This document shows, piece by piece, positions 55,429 to 64,000 of a stretch of DNA of 64,000 nucleotides. A program made the position numbers and the translations under genes. The stretch covers positions 806,001-870,000 of the forward strand of contig NC_063020.1 in NCBI RefSeq assembly GCF_020509005.1, in the 5' to 3' direction. The stretch comes from Fulvia fulva (Eukaryota; Ascomycota; Dothideomycetes; Mycosphaerellales; Mycosphaerellaceae). How positions within the stretch are numbered: position 1 is the first letter of the stretch; each line of letters opens with the position of its first letter. Under the pieces are notes generated by a model. It was not told the origin of the DNA, did not search any database, and was given only the letters and a program-made list of their open reading frames with translations.

Positions 55429-56240
55429 GCGGATCACATTGAGGCCTTCGCGACAATGGTTGGCATACGGTACGACAGGACCTGTCCTTCATCTCTTGGT
55501 TCCCAGACCCACGGCTACATGTACTCATCACACGACATGACACAAGCAGTTGTCTTCTTGTACTTTCAGGCATAATGCTCTTGTGTGAGCACTTAATGAC
55601 ACAGGCTGGGACACTGCGGCAGTTCATATATTGTTTTGCGCGGTGTTTTTATCGGCTTCTGCCAAGCCTCTGGCGTCGGGGCGTAGCATAGATACCCTCA
55701 TGAGATGGAATGCTACGGCTGTAATATGTAATCAACGCCTCTGGAAGACGAGTTTTAACCGGCACCTTTTTCACTTCATCACGTCTCATCTCGTATCCTG
55801 GTCTCATTTGACTTCCATACCGACATGGTCTCTACCTCGTGTTACTTCGTTCGTACGGTTTGTGCGACGTTACTACTCGACCACGCTCGTTGACTGTTAC
55901 ATGTAGCATTGATCTTGGCATCCGATCGGTCGTCACTGCACAGTCCTCAGTGGTCTCGACCCGTCGAATCGCATCAGCGTCTATACGACGGATTGCTGGC
56001 TGTTGACGATTGTCGTCGCCACTGTGCGACGAGCTGTGTGCTTCATCGACGTATCAGCCACGCGAGGTCATCCCGACGCTGCATGCTGTGTCACTAGATG
56101 TTTCAGACAAGCTCTGCGGCACAAGACATTGGCATTGGCAGGCACATGGATGCAATCATGCAAGGGGGTCCTTTGTCCCTTTACAGCGATTGTGACTAGG
56201 TTCTGATCGGAAGATATTATGCGATGATCGTTCCGATGGC
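55429..56240. other. Intergenic, nothing recognised
   Basis: Convergent 3' flanks of the wall protein and the transcription factor. Short ORFs only. Confidence 0.45.
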
Positions 56241-58137
56241 CTATCGTTGTTGCAAGATCTCGAAAGTGGGGATGGTGATTCTCAGTATGGGCCCAATGTG
56301 TCGTGAATGGCATTGAAGTCCAGAGCGTTCCCGAAGCCGAGTTGGTCGGGGAAGTATTCGGCTGGAAGTTTCGGTCCAGGATGCGTCGGTTAGGACTTCG
56401 TCGACGTTGGCGAGGGTGAAGCTGGGGGTCATGTCGACGGTATCTATTGGCGATGCATTGGTCCTCGTCTTAGCGAGGTCAGCTTCACTATCTGGTGTCG
56501 CGAAGGCTTGAGGCTGCTCACCAGCGCTTTCGACTACTGTTTGCAGGCTATTAGAGCTCTCGATGGGCCAGGCTTTGCTTGCGTCCGCGAGGGTGGTTCC
56601 GGGGCAACCGAATGCGTCGGACATGGTTTTGCTCGTGGATTCGGCGGTGCTTTTCTTGAGCATTGAGGAGAGGAGTTTGTGGCCGCGAGAGGCGAGGACG
56701 CTGTCTTTGCTGTTGCTGAGCAGGGTCATTGCTTCGTCGACTAGGGCGCGGTGCTCGGTGAGTTCTGAGTCGCCTGGTGCGCGATGCATCACATCGAGAC
56801 AGAGCGTCACTCCGGCACCAGTGAGATGTGCTTGGTCATTCCATATGATGGGTCTGTTCGGGTCCTTGGACGCGGCGCGCGTTTCTCGGATAATCTTCTT
56901 CGAGGCATCGATGGATGCCCACCTGGTGAAAGCGTAGAAGGGATCGCGAAAGCTCCTGCCGAGGTATTTTCGGTGTAGTATGATGGTATTGTGGGAGGTG
57001 CGGACGCGACAGACACTTCGCGCCCACGGTAGCCCATGTTGAAGCTTTGTTCGCCGGGGCAATTGGCTTCGTCTCGAGCTGTCGTAACCTGGCATCGTGT
57101 TTGAGGACTTACTGGTAATGGGAGCTGTAATGGCAGGCGAGTGTGGCCACATGGAAGTCCACCATCACAGTTGCCACGTCGATAATATGGTTGGTGTACT
57201 CTACAAGCGCGCCGTCTTCCTGGCAGATGCTATCGTACGGCTGTGGTCTGGGTACTTGAAATTGTCCAGGTGGGATGCTGAACATGTCAGTGGAACATAG
57301 CGAGAACCTGCAGCGCTTCATTAGCACTCCAGTCGGACTCAGGGAGACGAAATACCAACCAGTCCTGGATCACAAGATTCCACCATATGCGTGTTCCCGT
57401 TTCCCGCACCATCGAGACTTCGACAGATGGACCATTCGGATTCGTGTCTGCCCGCGATGATACCCTGTGCAAACTCAGAGTCTGCGCTACCCTTACGGAC
57501 GTGCCAAACATAACAAATTGTTGGTTGGACAACCCCAGGATATGTGAGGCGAAGGCGAGCACTTGGATAGTCTGAACTGAATGAGCACTCGGCTTTGAAG
57601 CATATCCTCCCAGAACGAGGCATTCCATCGCTGCTTCATGCCATCTTTTGCTGAGGTATGCCTTTCGGCCAGGATCGAAGCCCAATGCCTTGGCTGGATG
57701 GACCGGCAAGCACGTCAAGCTTACGGTGAGGACGGCGAACAGCAACCCGCACCACTTCACATCGTGGTTGTCAAATAAGATACTGCCATTTCCCCGCTTT
57801 AATGCTGCCTCGACTTCTTTACGGAAAGTCGGGCCATGCAACGTGTTGTGGACCCAGATGAGGCTGTACTCGTGGAAATCGACTAAAGACCAGATTTGTT
57901 GCTTGGGTGGAAGTGAGCGCTGGAGGTAAAGCATTTCTTGCTTTCGGAAGCGACCATAGTGGTCAACATCTCGAACATCCTGGTCAACACCGAGTTGCTG
58001 TAGGTAAGGATTTGTGGACTGGAGTACACTCTTGTCCTCTGGATCATCGGAAGCATTGTTATGACCCTGTGTAGGCAGGATACCACCAACCCATTGTTGC
58101 CATGGAAGTACCTCTCCGGCTTGGGGTACTGCATCAC
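56241..58137 (-). CDS. Fungal-specific transcription factor domain protein, 5'-truncated
   Basis: The middle homology region of Zn2Cys6 factors is clear: LGVDQDVRDVDHYGRFRKQ, then WSLVDFHEYSLIWVHNTLHG, VQTIQVLAFASHILGL and RIWWNLVIQDW. A 52-bp intron, 57359-57308, leads to FSLCSTDMFSIPPGQFQ. After a second junction near 57110 (short or irregular), the frame continues with LGRSFRDPFYAFTRWASID and WNDQAHLTGAGVTLCLDV to the stop at 56241. Upstream of about 58066 the frame is lost (ERYFHGNNGLVV is visible out of frame). No Cys6 zinc cluster exists before the repeat at 58.34 kb. The gene seems to have lost its DNA-binding end, so it may be a pseudogene or an incomplete model. Confidence 0.6.
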
Positions 58138-58339
58138 CAGGACTTGACCCTAGCTAGCATACTCCGCCTCATCTAAAGATCGGTGGCCTCTATATACAAG
58201 TGAGAAGTCTTCCGCAAAGATGGATACGCACGATGAATCAAATCCACCCACGTACAGATTCTTCGCAATGACTAGCTCCTTGAGCACGGGCTGTTCGGAG
58301 CGGCCCGAAGACGCATGACGAAAACCTGCAGCTTTATTG
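58138..58339. other. Junction between truncated factor and repeats
   Basis: About 200 bases without a recognised gene. The missing zinc-cluster exon of the factor was looked for here and not found. Confidence 0.4.
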
Positions 58340-58401
58340 AGCGCAACGACCGACGAGCGCTAGCCACACCGTAGCCGTGTCGGTCCCCATGCACCCGCGA
58401 A
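58340..58401 (+). repeat. Dispersed ~350-bp repeat, copy 3, left part
   Basis: GCGCAACGACCGACGAGCGCTAGCCACACC matches the left end of copies 1 and 2 (described in two parts: GCGCAACGACC, then GACGAGCGCTAGCC). It is cut at 58401 by the DDE transposon. The right part resumes at 60245. Confidence 0.7.
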
Positions 58402-60241
58402 GCGGGTGTTGGACAACCCAGTGATATTGGACACCTCAATAGAACCACGCTTTCCAACACGCGTATCTTCCATTCAACACGCGTTATCTCATCAATATGG
58501 TTGCTTCCATCTATCGTGAAGAAGAGGAGCTCATCAGTGAGGCCGTGCAGTGGTACTGCGACGCGTCAAATCCAGGTCCTGTCAAGCAGGTAGCCGCCAA
58601 CTGGGGTGTCGATTACCAACGCTTCAGAAGACGACTTCTCGGTCACAACTCACGCAGCACACGGCCGCGTACGCACACGGTGTTGACAGACGATCAAAAA
58701 GCTGTTCTTGCAACCTACTTGAGGAGGTGTGACAAGATAGGCGTATCCGCGCGACTCCGGATGGTCCAGATCAGCGCAAATTCGATCCTCAAGCGATACC
58801 ATACTGGACCTAGATCACCTCCAATTGTGAGCTCGAAGTGGCCACAACGATGGCTCAATCGACTCCAGAATGGAAGAAGGTGGAGCAACAACCATTGGAA
58901 GCAGCAAGAGCAGCGGCATGGGATATTGGTGACCTTGAATGGTGGTACAGCAAGCTGTTGGGAGACCTGTCAAGAGCATGGCATATTGCCTGAGGACATG
59001 TGGAATATGGACGAGACTGGCTTCCGCATTGGTGTTGCGAAGAACTAGTACGTTCTTACGCAATATCCGAAGAGGAAGAACTTCCTTCCTACTGCCAACA
59101 ACCGTGAGAGCTGTACGGATGTTGTTGCTGTCTCAGCAGCTGGGCATGTGATTCTAGCCTTCCTCATCTTGATAGGGAAGATGCACCTGAATACGTGGTA
59201 CTAACACCTTGAAGACGACACGGTTGTGGGTGTTAGTGATTCTGGATACACGAATGACCTGCTTACACTGGGATGGCTACGACATTTCAACGAGCACTCT
59301 GCGAAGACACAGCGAGGTGCATACAGGCTGCTGTTGATGGATGGGTACGGCTCTCACTTCACGATTGAATTCATTGAATATTGTGACGAGCATCTGATAA
59401 TCCCCTTTGCACTGCCAGCCTATACAACACACTTTCTACAGCCCTTAAATGTGGTCGTATTCCAGCCTTATAAGCACTGGCACGTAGAGGCTGTGGATTC
59501 AGCTTCTCGCTATAGTTGCAGCGACTATAACAAGCTCGAGTTCTTGCATGACTTCGAGGCCTTCAGAAGGCAAGCAATGAAGCCAACAACCATCATAAGC
59601 GGCTTCGAGAAGTGTGGTATCTACCCCTTCAGTGGAGCCAATATTGGCTCGTGCAAGGCAAGACCTAGCTGCTCTTCGATCGAATAAACGAGTCTTAACA
59701 CCGGGGCCGATTGTTAACGATAAGTAGCTTCCAACAACAGTAAGGACCTTCGGTCGATACACTGCTGCGCTTCTAGCTGATCTATTGATAGATGAGTCTA
59801 TTAAGCAGCGACTGGAGCCACTCTTCCGTAGAGCCCAGATTGCTATCGTTGAGGGCGCCGAAGCAGTAGCTGAATTGAACAACACTACGGTCCGCCAGAA
59901 CGCTCGTAACGCTCGCAACACTTAGAAGAGACAACACCTTTAGCGTGGAGGTGTCATGAAGGCTATCAACGTAAGAGATGCTATACAAGAACGTGAAGAG
60001 AACACAGTAAAGCAGCTTGAAGCCTAGCTAGCGCGTGCAAGAATAGGTGAATTAAGACACCGGATAAGCAAGATTATGAGCTATATCAAGGGGACATACA
60101 ACAGACCTGCTTATCTAGTGGAGAGACGGAAGATTATGCCAATATGGCTTGCCTATATGGACGATATAGCCAATAGATAGTTAAATACACCTTATTGATA
60201 TCGTTGAGGTGTCCAATATCACTGGGTTGTCCAACACCCGC
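58402..60241 (+). mobile_element. DDE_1 (pogo/Fot1-like) DNA transposon with perfect 38-bp TIRs
   Basis: An 1,840-bp element. Its first 38 bases (58402-58439, beginning GCGGGTGTTGGACAACCCAG) are the exact inverse of its last 38 (60204-60241). GAA stands on both outer sides (58399-58401, 60242-60244). It encodes a decayed transposase in the forward sense and lies inside a copy of the 350-bp repeat. Confidence 0.9.
58497..60180 (+). pseudogene. DDE_1 superfamily transposase, inactivated
   Basis: ATG 58497 opens a frame with an N-terminal helix-turn-helix part (AAN WGVDYQRFRRRLLG-type) and then the DDE_1 core. The first acidic motif is MWNMDETGFRIGV, the second LLLMDGYGSHF, and the third reads QPLNVVVFQPYKHW where relatives have Asp (QPLD), so Asn replaces a catalytic Asp. 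Interruptions: TAG at 59046-59048, TAA at 59202-59204, a frame change near 59640, and further TAG codons after that. The stops fall where Gln codons would be expected, and Asp-to-Asn is also a G-to-A change, both as RIP would produce. The C-terminal part is Arg/Lys-rich and ends near 60180. Confidence 0.85.
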
Positions 60242-60244
60242 GAA

Positions 60245-60345
60245 TAGAGCTCTATATTAGCCCTAAGAATTCCTTAGGGCCCTTTTGATTAGCTAAAATC
60301 AAGTTGCTAGAATTTAACTAATTGAAGTTACGTATAACGTGCTTC
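60245..60345 (+). repeat. Dispersed ~350-bp repeat, copy 3, right part (decayed)
   Basis: TAGAGCTCTATATTAGCCCT followed by a diverged stretch with GATTAGCTAAAATCAAG. It parallels copy 1's AGCTCTATACCAGCCCTCAG and GATTGGCCAACTTTCAAG, with many transitions. Confidence 0.6.
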
Positions 60346-60380
60346 ACTACCGAGCGGGCTATACTACCGAGCGGGCCACT
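60346..60380 (+). repeat. Short direct repeat
   Basis: CTACCGAGCGGGC occurs twice, about 17 bases apart, at the edge of the heavily decayed zone. It may be a terminal piece of the next element. Confidence 0.6.
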
Positions 60381-60429
60381 TTTGCTAAGAACTGTACCAC
60401 TTCTATAGATATAGCTATACAACCACTAT

Positions 60430-61320
60430 TACAGCGTATATTGTCTTCAAACGAGGCCAAACTGGCCTTAGCTGTCTAGGCCACGAAACGCGACGCGACA
60501 ATTACGAATCGACTTGCTATAAAGGTATACGACGCGTCTCGAACTATACTAGGGTATCGATTAAATAGACGACCTCCTCGGGGTGACCGCGAGCCCAATT
60601 CGAAGAAGCTTATAGAGCTAGAAGAGAGGGTGATACTTAAGTACATACTCGAGCTAGATCTTAGAGGTTTCCCGCTATTAAAGGCTAGTATACGAGCAAT
60701 AGCCGATTTATTACTATAAGAGAAGGGTCTTAAGCCCGCTAGTCTTAATTAGACAGACAGGTTTATTAGGCGGTATCGTGAGCTAAAGGTTTATATAACA
60801 TATAGATACGATCGTTAGCGAGCCCTAATAGAAGATCTAGACGTTATCGAGAAGTAGTTCTTACTTATACGTAATATAAAGGAGAAGTATAGTATCCTTA
60901 ACTAGAATACCTATAACTTCGACAAGATAGGGTTTATAATAGGTGTTATTACGTCTTAGAGCGTCGTTACGGGTTTAGAAAGGCGTAGTAGAAAAAGGAA
61001 AGTCGTTTAATAGGGCAATAAAGAATAGGTAATAGTGATTAAGACTATCTATATAGACAAAATAGCGCTCCTACCCTATATTATCCTTATAGGCAAATAG
61101 CGTATTAATACCTAGTACTAAGACGGTAACTTAGGTCTAGACTAGACAATCGGGCTAATAGAGAACGGCTAGACTAATAATAAGTTCGGTATACGGTAGC
61201 TAGAGCATTTCTAGAAGTATACTATAGCTCGTACGACTAGGGTATAGAGACTATTTATTATTGATAGCTACGAGAGCTACAACTTAAAGGTATTCTAGAA
61301 TCTATATAAGGAATACTATT
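60430..61320 (+). pseudogene. Second DDE transposase remnant, heavily RIP-decayed
   Basis: With stops ignored, the plus strand reads a DDE_1-type transposase: ATITNRLAIKVYDASRT and RRPPRGDREPNSKKLIELEE near the start, then GLKPASLN and FIRRYRELKV, followed by NFDKIGFIIGV (the MDE-type motif) and RLFIIDSYESYNLKVF (the second acidic motif). More than fifteen TAG/TAA codons interrupt it, nearly all at expected Gln or Trp positions. The protein signal stops near 61320, before the third motif, so the element is also truncated or interrupted there. Confidence 0.75.
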
Positions 61321-62040
61321 TGTTAGGGCGAGAGCCTGGCCTATAAGATATAAGAGTAAAAGCGAGAATATAGGTACGAAGTGTAGATATAAAGGGTATA
61401 GTATAATTGCTATACAAAACAAAAGACGAAGAAAGCAAGAGAGGCCTAGGGAAGGCCAGATACTTATACGCGACCCTCGCGAGTGCATATCCCCGCATTA
61501 ATAGGGCTAACCCGTACGAAGCCGCGCTTAGTAGCTTTACTCAAAACCTTATTCCAACCTGCCCTACGTTCCGAGTCTTCTACGTGCTTCTTCTAGGGTC
61601 TAGCGTAGTCGCGAGTGCTCGCGGGAGTACCGTAAGTTATATAGTCACGAGCCGAAGTGAATCTATTAAGGGTTAGTAGAGTAGTAAATTTGGAGGGCTA
61701 GGTCCTATAGTAAGTATTACGGGGTATATAATTCTTAGCGCTTATATACTAAGCTAGGCTTTCACTTCTTAACGACTTCTAAGCACTCTAAGGCTCTTCT
61801 GTCCCTACCTTCTGTACACTCTATAGGGAGACTATAATAGTAGCCCCCCCGAATAAAGCTAAGTTCCTACGAAGCCGTAGTAGTTTTATATATCGAGGAT
61901 GTTCAGCTTTAGTACTAGGCCTAGGCCTAATATTATAGTCGATATACTATTAGTAAGCCCCGTCGAAGAGCTTAGATTCGAAAAGCCTACCGATATTGAC
62001 CTCTAGGCCGTCTACGCGGGCGTAGTATTCTTCGATTGCT
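61321..62040. other. RIP-decayed repeat, unclassified (possible LTR region)
   Basis: TpA-rich sequence nearly lacking CpA and TpG, between the transposase remnant and the retrotransposon's integrase end. It could hold a long terminal repeat, but no boundary can be read. A 76-codon minus ORF and an 89-codon plus ORF here are not considered genes. Confidence 0.4.
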
Positions 62041-64000
62041 TAACGATTAAAGATGATATGTTGGATAGGTTCCTATAAGGTATCCTACTTAGGGTAACCT
62101 TGCTATTCGACTTTATACTTGATCGGCGGTAGCCCTTTAACTTCGTTAGGCTCTACGCGGATTCCCCGGATCTTACGGACGGTATAGTCGTTAGAAGGTA
62201 GGTTAATAGGCTCGTCGACTTCTACTTTATCGGGAGGACCTAGTATATCTTAGTTTTAGTTCGGGAATAGGTCCTTAGCCGACGGCCGAAGGCGTACGGG
62301 ATAGAAGACGTCGTAGATTTTTATATTCGTAGGAAGAGCTAGACGGTAGGCGTATAAACTAATACGCTCGGTGATCTTAAAAGGACCTAGGTTCTTCTAG
62401 CTTAGCTTCTTAGAGGGGCGGTCCGTCTTGATATTCTTAGAGTTAAGGTAGACTATATCGCCTACTTAGTAGTCGGGAGCTAGCTAGTGACGACGATTAG
62501 CTTGATCTTCGTAGATTGCTTATACGTATACTATCTCGTCGTAGACTTCTTTATAGATCTATAAGAGTATAGTAGCGAACTCGTCTACTACTTACTCGTT
62601 TACGTCTTCGGTAGGCGGGAGAGGCTCTTCTAGTTCTATACCTATACGAGGGTAGTAACCTCTCGTAGTATAGAAGGGAGAGTAGCTAGTAGTCTCCGAG
62701 TCCTAGTTACGAGTAGCGAACTCTACCGTAGGGATATACTAAGGCCAATCCTTCTAGTAGTAGTCGACGAAGTAACGAAGGACCTACTCGAGGATAGCGT
62801 TCGTAATTTCGGTCTAGCCGTCGGTCTGTAGCTAAAAACTAGTCGAGAGGCTATACTTAATACCTAGGATAGTATATAGACGCTTCTAGAAGTACGAGAT
62901 GAATTAGGAGCCTCTATTAGAGTTAATGCTGTCCGGGAGGCCTTAAAAGCGCTAGACGAATTCGTAGAATAAGCGAGTAGTCTCCTTTACGGTTATACTC
63001 TAGTACGGGATTATATACCGGTCCTTAGAGTAACGGTCTACGATTACTAGAAGGGCCTTTACCTTTACGCCGCTAAAGGTCTTACCGTAAGGAAGATCGG
63101 TAATAAAGTCTATAGTAATATACTTCTACGGACGATTAGGAGCCGGGAGAGGGTATAAGAGACCGTAGGGGCGGTAGCGGTTAGCTTTAGCTCTTCGGTA
63201 AGTAGCGTAGTTTAGTACGTAGCGGCGGACGTCCTTCTAGGAATACGGCTACTAGTAATACCTAGCGAGGAGCTTATAGGTCTTAGCTACGCCTAGGTGA
63301 CCCCTAGAGGCGGAGTCGTAGACAATTTAGAGAATCTTAGCTTAGATATTAGAGCCTTCGGGCTACGGTACGTAAAGCTTCTTACGGAAGTAGACGACAC
63401 CTTCCTAGAGCTCGTACTTAGATAGCGAGAAGCCCGGGAATGTCCTCGCGCTAGATTTAAGGGCCTAAACTAACTCTTAAGCGACTAGGTCGGCATCGTA
63501 CGCTATTCGTACTCGTACTATAATGCCTTTAGGTTGCTCCTTATTATTAAACCCCTTAAAGTCTAATTCGGATAAGCCTTCGGTCGTTACTAAGCCCTCT
63601 TTATTATCGTTCAAGTCCTTAGCGTCCGAGGCGTATTTTTTAGGCTCGGGTTCATTATCACTCTCGTTAAGATAGGTAGGAGCGAGTATAAGAGTAGTAA
63701 AGGAAGCGGCGAGCGTAGGCTAGCCGTTTAATAGGTACTCTCGAAGCTCGGAAGAGAGGTTATACTCTTTAATAACTTGTTACTCTACGATTTACTAGCC
63801 CCCTCTTCGATCAACTAGAGAGTTACTAGGGCGGCGGGTAAGGGCGTCGGCTATCGAGTTGGCCTTACCGGGCGTATACGAGATTATAAAGTTAAACCGG
63901 GAGAGGGACTCGCTCTAGCGGGCCTAGCGACGATTAAGTAGCTTGCTCTTTATAAAGTAGACGAGGTTCTTATAGTCGGAGCTTACTTAGACGGGTATAG
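62041..64000 (-). pseudogene. Ty3/gypsy chromodomain retrotransposon remnant (RNase H-integrase)
   Basis: Read leftward from the window edge: the RNase H end (ANSIADALTRRPSNS near 63.83-63.86 kb), the integrase zinc region (SRGHLGVAKTYKLLARYY, then RRYVLNYATYRRAKANR, where both finger Cys have become Tyr), and the integrase core. In the core, ITIDFITDLPYG and LLVIVDRYSKDRYIIPY are visible, and GLPDSINSNRGS carries Asn for catalytic Asp. A C-terminal chromodomain is marked by YKVE, QGYPK and EPIQHIIF near 62.05-62.12 kb. Dozens of TAG/TAA codons interrupt all of it. The reverse transcriptase and gag parts lie beyond the window. All substitutions named are G-to-A or C-to-T type, as RIP gives. 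Confidence 0.85.

Larger units (their letters stand above)
60500..64000. other. RIP-mutated block
   Basis: CpA and its complement TpG are almost absent over several hundred bases at a time (for example 62581-62820), TpA is strongly enriched and CpG is retained. This is the footprint of CpA-to-TpA repeat-induced point mutation. The boundary with ordinary composition lies at about 60.4-60.5 kb. Confidence 0.85.

Overview
The window looks like nuclear DNA of a filamentous ascomycete (Pezizomycotina). Genes are split by short GT-AG introns of about 46-120 bases. Typical fungal proteins are present: alternative oxidase, an FUS3/KSS1-type MAP kinase, the FCP1 CTD phosphatase, a Baeyer-Villiger monooxygenase, a fungal-type transcription factor and GPI-anchored wall proteins. 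The repeats at the right end carry the CpA-to-TpA decay of repeat-induced point mutation (RIP). A dothideomycete is plausible, but no marker here proves it. No bacterial-style operon, CRISPR array, rRNA or convincing tRNA was found.

Layout. 0-4.5 kb: a tandem run of four genes with an F-box-like LPxELRNxIY (2EXR-type) domain; the second is broken by a 20-bp tandem duplication. 4.6-5.8 kb: relic of an APC amino-acid permease that has lost its middle. 6.15-6.53 kb: a ~360-bp element with terminal inverted repeats, an 8-9 bp target duplication and a telomere-like core; a sister copy lies at 36.64-37.02 kb. 7.3-11.6 kb: a pRiA4b ORF-3-like protein, acylphosphatase, alternative oxidase and a small membrane protein. 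11.85-14.15 kb: a two-exon gene with the formyltransferase plus enoyl-CoA-hydratase fusion known from bacterial HypX/HoxX, unexpected in an organism without a known [NiFe]-hydrogenase. 15.9-23.1 kb: a redox patch of Baeyer-Villiger monooxygenase, MDR reductase, NtaA-type flavin monooxygenase and a truncated UNC93-like transporter. 23.5-33.4 kb: CIR-N/LENG1-like factor, a conserved fungal protein, an 11-exon Gly-Val repeat protein and FCP1.

34-38 kb: a secreted alpha-carbonic anhydrase and the second telomere-like element sit between two inverted copies of a ~350-bp repeat whose shared core looks identical. 38.7-46.9 kb: a fatty-acid-hydroxylase-family enzyme with an 11-nt micro-exon, a mitochondrial-looking protein, a conserved protein with an acidic/basic N-terminus and the MAP kinase. 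48-58 kb: secreted wall proteins, another F-box-like gene, a long gene-poor stretch and a transcription factor truncated at its 5' end. 58.3-64 kb: repeats. A DDE_1 (pogo/Fot1-like) transposon with perfect 38-bp TIRs is inserted into a third copy of the 350-bp repeat. It is followed by a second, far more decayed DDE transposase and by a Ty3/gypsy retrotransposon with a chromodomain on the minus strand. The last two are riddled with stops and nearly free of CpA/TpG.

How the genes relate. The only plausible functional group is the 15.9-23.1 kb oxidoreductase patch: a BVMO and an MDR reductase diverge from one 530-bp promoter, next to an FMN monooxygenase and a transporter remnant. No polyketide or peptide synthase is visible, so it resembles a small catabolic or tailoring locus more than a full biosynthetic cluster. 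The other genes are independent housekeeping or accessory genes. Exon coordinates were derived by hand from splice consensus and reading-frame closure, without transcript evidence.
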